Below are positions 1 through 8,843 of a stretch of DNA of 64,000 bases, piece by piece. Below the pieces are notes generated by a model that worked only from the letters and a program-made list of their open reading frames with translations, did not search any database and was not told the DNA's origin. How positions within the stretch are numbered: position 1 is the first letter of the stretch; each line of letters starts with the position of its first letter. Position numbers and translations under genes: made by a program. Source of the stretch: Rothia aeria (lineage in GTDB: Bacteria > Actinomycetota > Actinomycetes > Actinomycetales > Micrococcaceae); contig AP017895.1 of the NCBI GenBank assembly GCA_002355935.1, positions 930,001-994,000 of the forward strand, read 5' to 3'.

Positions 1-1191
1 GCGGTGGTGCGGGCATCCGCGGTTGCCGTTGTCGCCTTCGTAGCAGGCGGGGCGCTGCTGCTGTTCGCCTCAATTATGGTGAACTGGGCGCGGATTGTGA
101 GCATCTACCAGAGCCTGCACGCCGGGGCGGTGGGGGATTTCGCGGTCACCATGCTGCAGCTGGGGTATATCCCCAATATGGTCATGCACTCCATGGCTTG
201 GTCCACCGGTTCCGGGCTGTCATTCGGGGCGGGAACGAACGTGGGGCTGGCGCATTCAACCGTACAGGCGCTGCCCCTGTTCCCCTCGGTCGGAGCCATA
301 CCCCAGAACCTTGGGCTCATCGGGTACGGGGCGCTTATTGTGCCGGTGGGGGCAGGATTTTTGGCCGGGCTGTGGTTCTTGCGCGAAGGTGAAGACCACT
401 TTGACGAGTGGGTGGCCCTCAAAATCCGGGTGCGCGCTCTTTCCCTGCCAGTATCCGCGATAGGGCTGGGGGTGCTCGTTGGGGTGTTCACCGGCTTCGT
501 ATCGTTCATACTGGGCTGGCTGTCCAGCGGGTCGCTAGGGGCCGGGCCGTTCACCGAGATCGGGCCGCACCCCGCTAAATTCGCAATGTACACCATGATC
601 CTGGTTGGTGCCGGTACCGCAGCGGGGAACATGATATCGCGCCTATTTGTCTCTGACAGCAGCCGGGAGCTCTCACGCTTTGCCGACGAGAAACCAGCGG
701 TAAGCGAGCGCGTCAACGCCTACTTCGGGTTTGGGGCGCATAAAACCCGCGATGTAGCCCGGCAGGATTCCGCAACGGATAGCCACGAGCCGCGCGCCGA
801 CAACCCGCGCCCGAAAACCCGGCGCAGCTGGGCTCTTTTCGGGGACGAATCTGATACCGCTTCCCGCCCCTCTGCCAACGATGAACCTGCTACCGGTGGG
901 CAGCCGGCAGGCAAAGCGGCCAGCACCGATGAAGAGGTCCCCGAGCAGGAGAGTAAGGCCGCTGCGACGGTTGAGGACGCCGTCGCCGAGCCCAGCGCCG
1001 AACCCAAGAAAAAACTGTTTGAGGTTGATTATTCGGCTCATGATGCTGCAGAAACAACCGAGGTCATAGAGCCGGTGCGGGACGAAGAGGCCGGTGAATC
1101 CGGTGACCAAAACCACCCGCATAGTTCACCGATGGCCGCAATGAACCGCATCTTGGGCCGCCATAAAGACAAGGGTCACCACAAGAGCTAG
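1..1191 (+). CDS. DUF6350 (PerM-like) membrane protein, 5' partial
   Basis: The reading frame is open from the window edge, so the true start lies upstream. About 225 residues hold several hydrophobic segments, including the loop LGYIPNMVMHSMAWSTGSG, typical of the DUF6350 family, whose mycobacterial member PerM is a cell-division-associated membrane protein encoded next to purN-purH. The gene here also directly precedes purN/purH, which supports the call. The last ~170 residues are a charged, probably disordered cytoplasmic tail rich in Glu, Asp, Ala and Pro, ending in a His/Lys-rich stretch. A CCGGGG/CCCCGG hairpin follows the stop. Function beyond the family is not visible in the sequence. 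Confidence 0.75.
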   Translation, partial: AVVRASAVAVVAFVAGGALLLFASIMVNWARIVSIYQSLHAGAVGDFAVTMLQLGYIPNMVMHSMAWSTGSGLSFGAGTNVGLAHSTVQALPLFPSVGAIPQNLGLIGYGALIVPVGAGFLAGLWFLREGEDHFDEWVALKIRVRALSLPVSAIGLGVLVGVFTGFVSFILGWLSSGSLGAGPFTEIGPHPAKFAMYTMILVGAGTAAGNMISRLFVSDSSRELSRFADEKPAVSERVNAYFGFGAHKTRDVARQDSATDSHEPRADNPRPKTRRSWALFGDESDTASRPSANDEPATGGQPAGKAASTDEEVPEQESKAAATVEDAVAEPSAEPKKKLFEVDYSAHDAAETTEVIEPVRDEEAGESGDQNHPHSSPMAAMNRILGRHKDKGHHKS

Positions 1192-1220
1192 GCGGGCTCA
1201 TGGTGCCATTGGTTCTCCGC

Positions 1221-1238
1221 TCCGGGGGATACCCCGGA
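1221..1238 (+). terminator. short GC hairpin after the DUF6350 gene
   Basis: TCCGGGG and CCCCGGA pair across a 4-base loop, 30 bases after the stop codon. There is no T-tract, so it may be a weak or bidirectional terminator between convergent genes. Confidence 0.4.
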
Positions 1239-1244
1239 AGGAGG

Positions 1245-1712
1245 CTACGGGGATTGAGTGCCCAGCTGGGTGGCCTGCCGGTAATAGGTGTCCTGGCAGG
1301 TCTGCTGGTCGCTAACGGTCAATGACTGGTGCAGACAGTCCCGGTACTCCCAGTACGCGGGGGAGATCAGCATTACCAGGCACATGATGAGCAGGAAAAA
1401 CTCGGTCAGAATCCCGAAGCTGGCCAGAACATAGAACACAATGGGGGAGCGTGTGAGCGCGGTGCGCACAATCACCACAATATTGAGCGCCAAACCCGCC
1501 AGCAGCACCACGGGCGCCAAAAGGAAAAACGGCATGGGGTAGGTCAGGCACACCAGCCCCAGGAAGGTGGAGACAACGGCTAAACCCTGGGCTCGGGCGA
1601 TGCGCATTACGGTGCGGCGGCGTTCTTCGGGGTCTGGCGGCTGAGGCGCCCCCAGACGGTTCGGGTGTTGAGGGGCCGTGGGCTGCTTAGTTGGCTGGGG
1701 CGGGTTCTGCAT
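1245..1712 (-). CDS. hypothetical membrane protein, 155 aa
   Basis: The N-terminus is Pro/Gln-rich (about residues 1-30), then two or three hydrophobic segments lie between about residues 45 and 125 (GLAVVSTFLGLVCLTY and FFLLIMCLVMLIS are clear). The C-terminal tail carries two Cys residues (DCLHQ, QTCQD) that could form an extracytoplasmic disulfide. I do not recognise a family. The gene is convergent with the DUF6350 gene and divergent from purN. ATG 1712 is preceded at 7 bases by a TACCCT -10 box with no Shine-Dalgarno, so the mRNA is probably leaderless. The -10 box lies inside a perfect 14-base palindrome (see the site at 1712-1725). Confidence 0.65.
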   Translation of the reverse strand: MQNPPQPTKQPTAPQHPNRLGAPQPPDPEERRRTVMRIARAQGLAVVSTFLGLVCLTYPMPFFLLAPVVLLAGLALNIVVIVRTALTRSPIVFYVLASFGILTEFFLLIMCLVMLISPAYWEYRDCLHQSLTVSDQQTCQDTYYRQATQLGTQSP

Positions 1713-1725
1713 ACCCTTAAGGGTA
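1712..1725 (-). promoter_or_regulatory. palindrome spanning -10 box to start codon
   Basis: TACCCTTAAGGGTA is a perfect inverted repeat. It contains the minus-strand -10 hexamer TACCCT (1720-1725), and its last base is the first base of the ATG. A repressor bound here would block initiation. It may also be chance self-complementarity. Confidence 0.4.
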
Positions 1726-1786
1726 CTGCTTCTTCCGGTGGTGTTTTCGCTGGGCGCGTATCCTACATGCCCCTGTGGCGGTGCGC

Positions 1787-1792
1787 TAAACT
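1787..1792 (+). promoter_or_regulatory. -10 box of leaderless purN
   Basis: TAAACT lies 6 bases before GTG 1799. No Shine-Dalgarno is present, which fits transcription starting at the start codon. Confidence 0.5.
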
Positions 1793-1798
1793 ATTGCT

Positions 1799-2377
1799 GT
1801 GCGAATTGTGATAATGGTCTCCGGGTCCGGTACTAACCTGCAAGCTATTCTCGACGCCGTGAAGGCGGGCGAGCTGAATGCAGAGATCGCCGCCGTAGGC
1901 GCTGATAAGCCCTGTACTGGTCTTGATCGAGCCGCCGCAGCCGGGGTTGAAACCTTTCTGATCGAACCGGCAGACTATGCTGACCGTGAGCAATGGAACC
2001 GCGCTCTCGAAGAGAAAATCGCCTCCTACACCCCCGATTACGTTGTATTCGCCGGGTTCATGCGTATTGTGGATGCGCAGCTGGTCGCCCGCTTCGAGAA
2101 CCGGATTATTAACACTCACCCCGCGTTGCTGCCCGCATTCCCCGGGGCGCACGGTGTGCGGGATGCGCTCGCCCACGGCGTTAAAATCACCGGGCTGACG
2201 GTTCATTTCGTGGATTCCGGGGTTGATACCGGCACGATTATCGCCCAGGCTGCGGTGCCCGTCGAGGCTGGTGACACCGAAGAAAGCCTGCATGAGCGCA
2301 TCAAGGTGCAGGAACGCTGGCTCTTGGTGCGGACCCTCGCAGAATTCGCCGCACTTCCTAACCCCCAAAACCCCTAG
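1799..2377 (+). CDS. purN: phosphoribosylglycinamide formyltransferase
   Basis: PurN transfers a formyl group from 10-formyl-THF to GAR, the third step of purine synthesis. The 192-aa length is normal. The N-terminus has the family motif MVSGSGTNLQAI (GAR phosphate binding), and the catalytic region shows the Asn of FENRIINTHPALLPAFPG, with the His-Pro motif, and the downstream Asp of HFVDSGVDTG. The GTG start has a TAAACT -10 box 6 bases upstream and no Shine-Dalgarno. It lies 104 bases before purH, which catalyses the last two steps of the same pathway, and near glyA and folD, which supply the one-carbon donor. Confidence 0.95.
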   Translation: MRIVIMVSGSGTNLQAILDAVKAGELNAEIAAVGADKPCTGLDRAAAAGVETFLIEPADYADREQWNRALEEKIASYTPDYVVFAGFMRIVDAQLVARFENRIINTHPALLPAFPGAHGVRDALAHGVKITGLTVHFVDSGVDTGTIIAQAAVPVEAGDTEESLHERIKVQERWLLVRTLAEFAALPNPQNP

Positions 2378-2481
2378 AACTTCCTGCCCGCACGGCGCCG
2401 CATCCCGGCGTATGCGGGCAGTATTAATACCCCGCCACGGGGTACCACCCATTCACCGAGCAAGAAGCAACGGAGTAATTA

Positions 2482-4092
2482 GTGTCTATGAAGAAGCTCG
2501 ATCGTCTGCCCCTGCGCCGCGCCCTCATTTCCGTGTACGACAAGACTAATCTGGCGGAGTTCGCCCGCGGTCTGCACGAGGCGGGCGTGAAGCTGGTGTC
2601 TACCGGTTCGACCGCATCCACGATCGCCGCCGCCGGTGTGCCCGTCACCGAAGTCACCGAGGTTACCAACTTCCCCGAGTGCCTGGAGGGCCGCGTGAAG
2701 ACCCTGCACCCGCGCATCCACGCCGGTATTTTGGCCGACCGCCGCAAGCAGGAGCATATCGACACCCTTAACGAGCTCGACGTTGAGCCCTTCGACCTGG
2801 TGGTCGTGAACCTGTACCCCTTCGCAGAGACCGTGGCATCCGGCGCCGACCAAGACGCTATTATCGAGAAAATCGATATCGGCGGCCCCTCAATGGTGCG
2901 CGCCGCCGCGAAGAATCACGATGCGGTCGCCATCGTCGTAGACCCCAAAGACTACGAGCGTACCGTAACCGCCGCTCAAAACGGCGGGTTCTCCCTGGAG
3001 GAGCGCCGCCGCCTGGCTGCTGGCGCCTTCGCCCATACTGCCGCCTACGATACCGCCGTCGCTACCTGGACCGCCGCGCAGTTCCAGCAGGATGAAGACG
3101 CTAACTTCTGGCCCCCGTACGCCGGTTTGGGCTTTGAACGCAGCGAGACCCTGCGCTATGGCGAGAATCCGCATCAGCGTGCGGCTCTGTATGTAGACCC
3201 CGCAGCAGCCCCCGGTATCGCCCAGGCTGAGCAGATCCACGGCAAGGCGATGAGCTACAACAACTATGTGGATGCCGACGCAGCCCTGCGCGCAGCCTAC
3301 GATTTTGACGAGCCCGCCGTCGCCATCATCAAGCACAACAACCCCTGCGGTATTGCAGTTGCAAGCCCTGATGCCGCAGACCCGATTGCCGATGCGCACG
3401 CTAAGGCTCACGCCTGCGATCCGCTGTCCGCCTATGGCGGCGTGATTGCCGCGAACCGCCCGGTCACCAAGGATATGGCGCAGGCCGTTAAAGATATTTT
3501 CACCGAGGTTATCGTGGCACCCGGATACGAACCGGAAGCCCTCGAAATCCTGGAAACCAAGAAAAACCTGCGCCTGCTGGTACTTCCCGACGGGTTCGGG
3601 CGTGAGACTATCGAGTACCGCTCGATTTCCGGCGGCGCGCTCTTCCAGGAAGCCGACCGACTTAACGCCGAGGGTGATAACCCGCAGAATTGGCGGCTGG
3701 TCGCCGGTGAACCTGCCGACGAGACCACTCTGCGAGATCTTGAATTCGCGTGGCGCGCCCTGCGTGCCCCCAAATCGAATGCGATTATGCTCGCCCATAA
3801 TGGTGCCGCCGTGGGTATCGGCATGGGGCAGGTTAACCGCGTGGATTCGTGCAAACTCTCGGTTGAGCGCGCCAATACACTCGGCGGAGAAGGCCAGGAG
3901 CGTGCCCGCGGTGCGGTTGCCGCATCCGACGCTTTCTTCCCCTTCGCAGACGGCCTGCAGGTTCTTCTCGACGCCGGTATCCGCGCGGTCGTGCACCCCG
4001 GCGGCTCGATCCGTGATGACGAAGTGATTCAGGCCGCGAAGGATGCGGGCGTCACCATGTACCTGACCGGAACCCGCCACTTCTTCCACTAA
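2482..4092 (+). CDS. purH: bifunctional AICAR formyltransferase / IMP cyclohydrolase
   Basis: PurH formylates AICAR with 10-formyl-THF and closes the ring to IMP, completing purine synthesis in the cytoplasm. The 536-aa length is typical. The N-terminal MGS-like IMP cyclohydrolase domain (about residues 10-150) shows [22 protein letters not shown] and NLYPF. The AICAR transformylase domain follows, with [24 protein letters not shown] and a C-terminal end in [11 protein letters not shown] 2482 is used because GGAG lies about 8 bases upstream; ATG 2488 is a possible alternative. It follows purN in the same direction. Confidence 0.96.
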   Translation: MSMKKLDRLPLRRALISVYDKTNLAEFARGLHEAGVKLVSTGSTASTIAAAGVPVTEVTEVTNFPECLEGRVKTLHPRIHAGILADRRKQEHIDTLNELDVEPFDLVVVNLYPFAETVASGADQDAIIEKIDIGGPSMVRAAAKNHDAVAIVVDPKDYERTVTAAQNGGFSLEERRRLAAGAFAHTAAYDTAVATWTAAQFQQDEDANFWPPYAGLGFERSETLRYGENPHQRAALYVDPAAAPGIAQAEQIHGKAMSYNNYVDADAALRAAYDFDEPAVAIIKHNNPCGIAVASPDAADPIADAHAKAHACDPLSAYGGVIAANRPVTKDMAQAVKDIFTEVIVAPGYEPEALEILETKKNLRLLVLPDGFGRETIEYRSISGGALFQEADRLNAEGDNPQNWRLVAGEPADETTLRDLEFAWRALRAPKSNAIMLAHNGAAVGIGMGQVNRVDSCKLSVERANTLGGEGQERARGAVAASDAFFPFADGLQVLLDAGIRAVVHPGGSIRDDEVIQAAKDAGVTMYLTGTRHFFH

Positions 4093-4151
4093 TCTTTGAC
4101 GTTTCCCGCGCCATACTGGGGTAAAAACCGGGTCAAGCCGCAACAATAACG

Positions 4152-4191
4152 AAGCGCACTTTATGTGAGTCATATCATATAAAGTGCGCTT
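4152..4191. promoter_or_regulatory. 13-bp inverted repeat between purH and tetR
   Basis: AAGCGCACTTTAT (4152-4164) is repeated exactly inverted at 4179-4191 across a 14-base AT-rich spacer. It lies 60 bases after purH and 48 bases before the tetR start, so it could be an operator for the regulator or a terminator for purH. The lack of a clear T-tract slightly favours an operator. Confidence 0.5.
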
Positions 4192-4226
4192 TGTGGCGAT
4201 AACCCACAATGCGCCCTCAGATTCGA

Positions 4227-4232
4227 TAGGAT
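4227..4232 (+). promoter_or_regulatory. -10 box of leaderless tetR-family gene
   Basis: TAGGAT lies 6 bases before GTG 4239, with no Shine-Dalgarno in between. Confidence 0.45.
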
Positions 4233-4238
4233 TAAGAC

Positions 4239-4808
4239 GTGCCTAAAGTCAGCGAAGAATACAAAAAGAATCGGCGCTCGCAGATTATTGACGTAGCTCG
4301 CGAGTGTTTCATTAAGCATGGCTACCAGAAAACTTCGATGAACGAGATTATCGCCGCCACGGGGCTCTCGGCGGGCGCAATCTATAACCACTTCGGATCT
4401 AAAAACGACATTATGCTTGAGGCGGCACGCCTGGATTTAGCCCCCTTCACGCGGGTACGCGCCGATAAGCCCTGGGACTATGTGCTGGGGTGTCTGCGGC
4501 TGCTGGATGCCACCAAAACCCGCAGGTTCCTGCTGGCCACCTGGGGTGAGGCTGTCTCATCCCCCGATATTTCCGCCGTCGTCACGGAACAGCTCACCGA
4601 CCTGCGCGATATGGCACTTGACCGCTACCGTGAATGGGGTTCACGCGAACTAGACTTCACCGAAGAAGAACTCGACGGGTGGCTTGATGTTATTGGCGCG
4701 GCGGTGCTGTCCGTACTGACGGGGTATGTGGTGCAAACCCAGCTTCTGGGGAAAGAAAAACGCGACGCATATCTTGAATACGCCTCCGCTATTCTCACCC
4801 AGTCATAA
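4239..4808 (+). CDS. TetR/AcrR-family transcriptional regulator
   Basis: This 189-aa protein has the size and layout of TetR repressors: an N-terminal helix-turn-helix (about residues 10-55, with RECFIKHGYQKTSMNEI followed by TGLSAGAIYNHFGSK), then a helical C-terminal ligand/dimerisation domain that is too variable to name a ligand. The GTG start appears leaderless. The 13-bp inverted repeat 48 bases upstream is a plausible autoregulatory operator. No transporter or divergent enzyme gene sits next to it, so the regulated target cannot be read from the context. Confidence 0.85.
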   Translation: MPKVSEEYKKNRRSQIIDVARECFIKHGYQKTSMNEIIAATGLSAGAIYNHFGSKNDIMLEAARLDLAPFTRVRADKPWDYVLGCLRLLDATKTRRFLLATWGEAVSSPDISAVVTEQLTDLRDMALDRYREWGSRELDFTEEELDGWLDVIGAAVLSVLTGYVVQTQLLGKEKRDAYLEYASAILTQS

Positions 4809-4894
4809 ACATATGTACCCGGTGCAGGCGCGAAACCAATGCCCACACCGTGAATACACCCGCAATATTATCTGCTGATGCGCCCGCTATCCGG

Positions 4895-4900
4895 TACTAT
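4895..4900 (+). promoter_or_regulatory. probable -10 box for glyA
   Basis: TACTAT lies 62 bases upstream of the glyA ATG, implying a leader of about 50-55 bases that contains a GGTGC-ACA-GCACC hairpin before the AGGAG ribosome binding site. No convincing -35 box was found. Confidence 0.35.
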
Positions 4901-4962
4901 GAGAGGCACATCATAAATATCTAGACAGTGGTGCACAGCACCGCACCCCTAGGAGAAAAAGC

Positions 4963-6243
4963 ATGACCGAACGCGCAACCGTGACCCTTGAGGTCCCCCT
5001 CGCCGAGCTTGACCCCGAGGTCGCCGAAGCACTCGATTTGGAGCGTAAGCGCCAGCAGAACACCCTGGAAATGATCGCCTCCGAGAACTTCGTGCCGCGT
5101 GCCGTACTCCAGGGGCAGGGGTCGGTGCTGACCAATAAGTACGCGGAAGGCTACCCGGGCCGCCGCTACTACGGCGGTTGCGAATTCGTCGATATTGTTG
5201 AAGACCTGGCTATTAAGCGGGTCAAGGAACTTTTCGGTGCCGAGCACGCCAACGTGCAGCCCCACTCCGGCGCCCAGGCGAATAACGCCGTCATGCACGC
5301 CCTGCTGAACCCCGGTGAGAAGATTATGGGCCTTTCACTGGCGCACGGCGGGCACCTCTCGCACGGTATGAAACTGAACGTCTCGGGTAAGCTCTATGAA
5401 GTTGTCGCCTATGAGGTGGGCGACGACGGTCGGGTTGATATGGAGCAGGTGCGGCAGCTTGCGCTCGCTGAGCGCCCCAAGGTTATTATTGCCGGGTGGT
5501 CGGCATACCCCCGCCAGCTGGATTTCGCGAAATTCCGTGAGATCGCCGATGAGGTCGGCGCCTACCTGTGGGTTGATATGGCTCATTTCGCCGGTCTGGT
5601 GGCGGCGGGCCTGCACCCCAACCCGGTGCCGCACGCCCACGTGGTTTCCTCGACCGTGCACAAGACCCTAGGCGGCCCCCGCTCCGGGTTTATCCTGTGC
5701 ACCGAAGAGCTTAAGAAAAAGATCGACTCGGCGGTATTCCCCGGGCAGCAGGGCGGCCCGCTCATGCACGTGATTGCCGCGAAAGCGACCGCCTTCAAGA
5801 TCGCCGCAACTGAAGAGTTCAAAGACCGCCAGAAGCGCACAATTGAGGGGGCGCGCATCCTGGCTGAGCGCCTGACCCGCCAGGATATGCGCGATGCGGG
5901 CGTTTCCATCGCCACCGACGGCACCGACGTTCACCTGGTGCTGGTCGATCTGCGCCACCACGAGCTCACCGGTAAAGAGGCGGAAGACCTGCTGCACGAT
6001 GCAGGTATTACCGTTAACCGCAACGCGGTGCCGAACGATCCCCGCCCGCCGCTGGTGACCTCCGGGCTGCGTATCGGCACCTCAGCCCTGGCAACCCGCG
6101 GTTTTGACGCGGCAGGCTTTACCGAGGTCGCCGATATTATTGCCTCAGTGCTGCTGCCGCAGCACGATATTGCGGCCCTGCGTCAGCGCGTGAGCGTACT
6201 GTGCGAAAAGTACCCGCTCTACGTGGGAAGCGAAAACTGGTAG
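4963..6243 (+). CDS. glyA: serine hydroxymethyltransferase
   Basis: GlyA is a PLP enzyme that converts serine and THF to glycine and 5,10-methylene-THF. The 426-aa length is normal. Family signatures are [28 protein letters not shown] and the PLP lysine motif [13 protein letters not shown] (about residue 230). The ATG is preceded by AGGAG at good spacing. A strong hairpin terminator follows. The next gene, folD, oxidises the methylene-THF produced here, and purN/purH upstream consume the resulting formyl-THF, so the neighbourhood forms a one-carbon supply group. Confidence 0.96.
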   Translation: MTERATVTLEVPLAELDPEVAEALDLERKRQQNTLEMIASENFVPRAVLQGQGSVLTNKYAEGYPGRRYYGGCEFVDIVEDLAIKRVKELFGAEHANVQPHSGAQANNAVMHALLNPGEKIMGLSLAHGGHLSHGMKLNVSGKLYEVVAYEVGDDGRVDMEQVRQLALAERPKVIIAGWSAYPRQLDFAKFREIADEVGAYLWVDMAHFAGLVAAGLHPNPVPHAHVVSSTVHKTLGGPRSGFILCTEELKKKIDSAVFPGQQGGPLMHVIAAKATAFKIAATEEFKDRQKRTIEGARILAERLTRQDMRDAGVSIATDGTDVHLVLVDLRHHELTGKEAEDLLHDAGITVNRNAVPNDPRPPLVTSGLRIGTSALATRGFDAAGFTEVADIIASVLLPQHDIAALRQRVSVLCEKYPLYVGSENW

Positions 6244-6250
6244 ACCTCTT

Positions 6251-6288
6251 AAAGACCCCGCCACGGCAACTCGCCGGGTGGGGTCTTT
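6251..6288 (+). terminator. glyA terminator
   Basis: AAAGACCCC and GGGGTCTTT pair, with further G-T and CC/GG pairs inside, 8 bases after the glyA stop. The 3' arm ends in TCTTT. Confidence 0.75.
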
Positions 6289-6393
6289 GAGCACGCACAC
6301 ACAACCAGCTCGCCCCGGAGTCACCCGGGACGGAACAAATAACCAAGGCACCGGCCTGCAGGCTGGTGTATAACACCGAGGAAGGAACTCATC

Positions 6394-7272
6394 ATGCCAC
6401 AGATTCTCGACGGCAAAGCCACCGCCGCGGCCATTAAGAATGAGCTGACTGAGCGCGTTGAGGCGCTTAAAGCTCGCGGCATCACCCCCGGTCTGGGAAC
6501 AGTACTCGTGGGGGACGACCCCGCCTCCCACTCCTATGTGGGCGCCAAGCACCGCGACTGCGCCGAGATCGGTATTAACTCGATCCGCGTGGATTTGCCC
6601 GCAGACATCACCCAGGAACAGCTTGAGGCCGAGATTGATAAGCTCAATCACGACCCCGCCTGCACCAGCTACATTGTGCAGCTTCCCCTGCCTAAGCACC
6701 TGGACACTAACCGTATTTTGGAGAAGATCGCGCCCGAGAAAGACGCAGACGGGCTGCACCCCACCAACCTCGGCAAGCTGGTGCTGAACGTCTCAGAGCC
6801 TCTGGACTCGCCCCTGCCGTGCACCCCCAACGGCGTGATTGAGCTGGTGAAGCGCCACGGCATCGACTGGAACGGTAAGAACGTGGTGGTGCTTGGACGC
6901 GGTATTACCGTGGGCCGCCCGCTGGGGCTGCTGCTGACCCGCCGCGAAATCAACGCCACCGCAACCCTGGCGCACACCGGTACCCAGAACCTTGACGAGG
7001 TGCTGCGCCAGGCGGATGTTATTGTCGCCGCCGTGGGTGTGCCGCATGTGCTCAAAGCGGACCAGGTGAAGGACGGTGCAATCCTGCTGGATGTAGGCGT
7101 CTCCCGCGCCGAAGACCCCGAAACCGGTAAGAAGAAACTCTTCGGTGACGTTTCCCCCGAGGCAGCCGCGAAGGCGTCCTGGGTGTCCCCGAACCCCGGT
7201 GGCGTGGGCCCCATGACCCGCGCGGAGCTGCTCGTTAACGTTGTGGAGACCGCAGAACGTCAGGCAGGCTAA
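6394..7272 (+). CDS. folD: methylene-THF dehydrogenase / methenyl-THF cyclohydrolase
   Basis: FolD oxidises 5,10-methylene-THF with NADP and hydrolyses the product to 10-formyl-THF. The 292-aa length fits. The catalytic region shows [13 protein letters not shown] (Tyr and Lys of the family motif) and [10 protein letters not shown], and the NADP-binding part has [17 protein letters not shown] and the C-terminal [24 protein letters not shown] precedes the ATG. It lies downstream of glyA after a terminator, so it likely has its own promoter. Confidence 0.95.
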   Translation: MPQILDGKATAAAIKNELTERVEALKARGITPGLGTVLVGDDPASHSYVGAKHRDCAEIGINSIRVDLPADITQEQLEAEIDKLNHDPACTSYIVQLPLPKHLDTNRILEKIAPEKDADGLHPTNLGKLVLNVSEPLDSPLPCTPNGVIELVKRHGIDWNGKNVVVLGRGITVGRPLGLLLTRREINATATLAHTGTQNLDEVLRQADVIVAAVGVPHVLKADQVKDGAILLDVGVSRAEDPETGKKKLFGDVSPEAAAKASWVSPNPGGVGPMTRAELLVNVVETAERQAG

Positions 7273-7295
7273 CTGCCTCGCCGCATCACTCAACA

Positions 7296-7365
7296 GTTGT
7301 TCCTGCGTAATACTCCCACGGCCGGGGTACACAGCCCCCGGTAACGGGTGTTACGCAGGAACAAC
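7296..7365. terminator. long two-part hairpin between folD and gntR
   Basis: GTTGTTCCTGCGTAA (7296-7310) pairs with TTACGCAGGAACAAC (7351-7365). A second stem, CCGGGG/CCCCGG, fills the loop. The flanking genes converge on it, so it probably ends transcription from both sides, although T-tracts are weak. Confidence 0.6.
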
Positions 7366-7409
7366 GTGTGTGAGGGCTCTGCCGCCTACAAGCTGCGGCT
7401 GCGAAGAAG

Positions 7410-8279
7410 CTAAAGAATCATCTCGTAAAAATACGCTGCGGACTCATAGAGGGTCACGCTGTACTCTACCGGTTCGCCTTCACCGGTGTAGCCGGTGAGC
7501 GTCACCTGCAGCGCAGCGGCACCCACCGTGGGGAAGCCATTAAAATCTGCGGCATCCTGCTCCGAGAACAGGGACGCCTCAATGCGCATCCGCCCGTGCT
7601 CCACCGTGTACTCCGAGCCTTCCTCCTGCGGGGAACCTCCCGCAAACGCCTGCGACACCGTCGGATCCAGCACCGTGCTGGCGGCATCAGGCACCAGGTA
7701 GACCCGCTCAAAGCCGATCGGGGTGCCATTGGCCAGCCGTAACCGCCGCGCATACAGCACCTGTGAACCGACCGGCACCAGCAGATTAGAAGAAATCCTC
7801 TCATCAGCCTCAACCCAGCGGGTAGCGATCATGCGCGTAGACGACTCCATGCCGCGGCGGCTCATATCTTCAGCGTACGAGCAGATACGCGGGATAAAGC
7901 TGGCCTGTGAATGGTCCGCCACATACGTGCCGGAACCCTGCTGGTTGTAGATCAGGCCCTTATCAAGCAGGTATTTGAGGGCATTACGCACCGTCTGACG
8001 GCTCACCCCAAACTGCAGCTGCAACGCCCGCTCAGTGGGCAGCTTATCGCCGGGGCTGCCGGGGATAATGTAGCGCTGCTCCAGCAGACGAATCACCTGC
8101 TCATACTTCGGCCCGGGCACGGGCGGCAGTGCCTGAGCCAGCAGGCCCGCCTCGTCGGGGTGTACAGGGTGCTCAGCCTCATCCACCGGGTGTGTGGTTT
8201 CGCTGTCGTGGGGGTCTCTGCCTGCGCCGAGGGTTTCGTTGGCGTCAAAGCTGCTGCCGGAAGGGTTAATCGGGATCAT
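7410..8279 (-). CDS. GntR-family (HutC-type, UTRA) regulator
   Basis: This 289-aa protein starts with a non-conserved, acidic and Pro-rich extension of about 55 residues. A GntR winged helix follows (about 57-125; GDKLPTERALQLQFGVSRQT and a wing with GSGTYVAD), then a UTRA effector domain (about 145-285; ATRWVEADERI and a C-terminal half with GEPVEYSVTLYE). UTRA regulators of this type sense small ligands such as sugars, amino acids or their phosphates; the ligand is not readable here. The start ATG has TAGACT 7 bases upstream and no Shine-Dalgarno, so it is probably leaderless. No regulated operon is adjacent. Confidence 0.88.
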   Translation of the reverse strand: MIPINPSGSSFDANETLGAGRDPHDSETTHPVDEAEHPVHPDEAGLLAQALPPVPGPKYEQVIRLLEQRYIIPGSPGDKLPTERALQLQFGVSRQTVRNALKYLLDKGLIYNQQGSGTYVADHSQASFIPRICSYAEDMSRRGMESSTRMIATRWVEADERISSNLLVPVGSQVLYARRLRLANGTPIGFERVYLVPDAASTVLDPTVSQAFAGGSPQEEGSEYTVEHGRMRIEASLFSEQDAADFNGFPTVGAAALQVTLTGYTGEGEPVEYSVTLYESAAYFYEMIL

Positions 8280-8286
8280 AAAACAT

Positions 8287-8292
8287 AGTCTA
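8287..8292 (-). promoter_or_regulatory. -10 box of leaderless gntR
   Basis: On the minus strand, TAGACT stands 7 bases before the ATG. Confidence 0.5.
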
Positions 8293-8384
8293 CCCTCCCG
8301 GGCAAATATTTACCCGTACAGCATCACGACAAAAATTGCTGCCCGAACCGGATGCACCGGTGCATTCCTGGCATAATGAATACT

Positions 8385-8843
8385 ATGCTCACACACGACG
8401 CTCACCCCGATGCTGCCTCACAGGCATCTGAACGTAAAGCCATGATCGGTGCGGGGGCGGGTATGCTCATCCTTGTGGTGCTGTTGGGTGCCGCCATCGC
8501 AGCCGCCGATTCCGTGCTCGGCTGGGTACTTGCCGGGCTGATTCTTGGGTGGCTGGGGCTGGCATGCTACCTGGTGGTGGGGGTTCTCTCCGCGGTACGG
8601 GCGAATCGTGCCAGCTATAAGGCGCTGGCACACGCTCGCGCTGAGGAGCAGGATGGGATGCTCGCCGATAAACTGTCACATAGTTTTCAGATTGTACTGG
8701 TACAGTCCCGAGAAATCAGCAAATACCTGAACGAAGACGGGGAACAGTCCCGCGCCATGATTGAGCGTGCGCTGGATACTATTAACACCACAGCATCCAA
8801 CGGGATGGGAATGGTCAACGACGAAATGAGGGGTGAAGAATGA
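8385..8843 (+). CDS. small membrane protein upstream of xthA
   Basis: The 152-aa product has two adjacent hydrophobic segments (AGAGMLILVVLLGAAIAAA and WVLAGLILGWLGLACYLVVG, about residues 22-70), followed by a soluble, mixed-charge tail. I do not recognise a family. ATG 8385 is chosen because CATAAT lies 7 bases upstream, matching the leaderless pattern of neighbouring genes; ATG 8376 overlaps that box. The stop codon overlaps the xthA start by 4 bases (ATGA), so the two are translationally coupled in one operon. Confidence 0.65.
   Translation: MLTHDAHPDAASQASERKAMIGAGAGMLILVVLLGAAIAAADSVLGWVLAGLILGWLGLACYLVVGVLSAVRANRASYKALAHARAEEQDGMLADKLSHSFQIVLVQSREISKYLNEDGEQSRAMIERALDTINTTASNGMGMVNDEMRGEE

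Noticed and set aside
2890-4209. 439-codon ORF antisense to purH
   Set aside because: Shadow of purH, with no domain or ribosome binding site.
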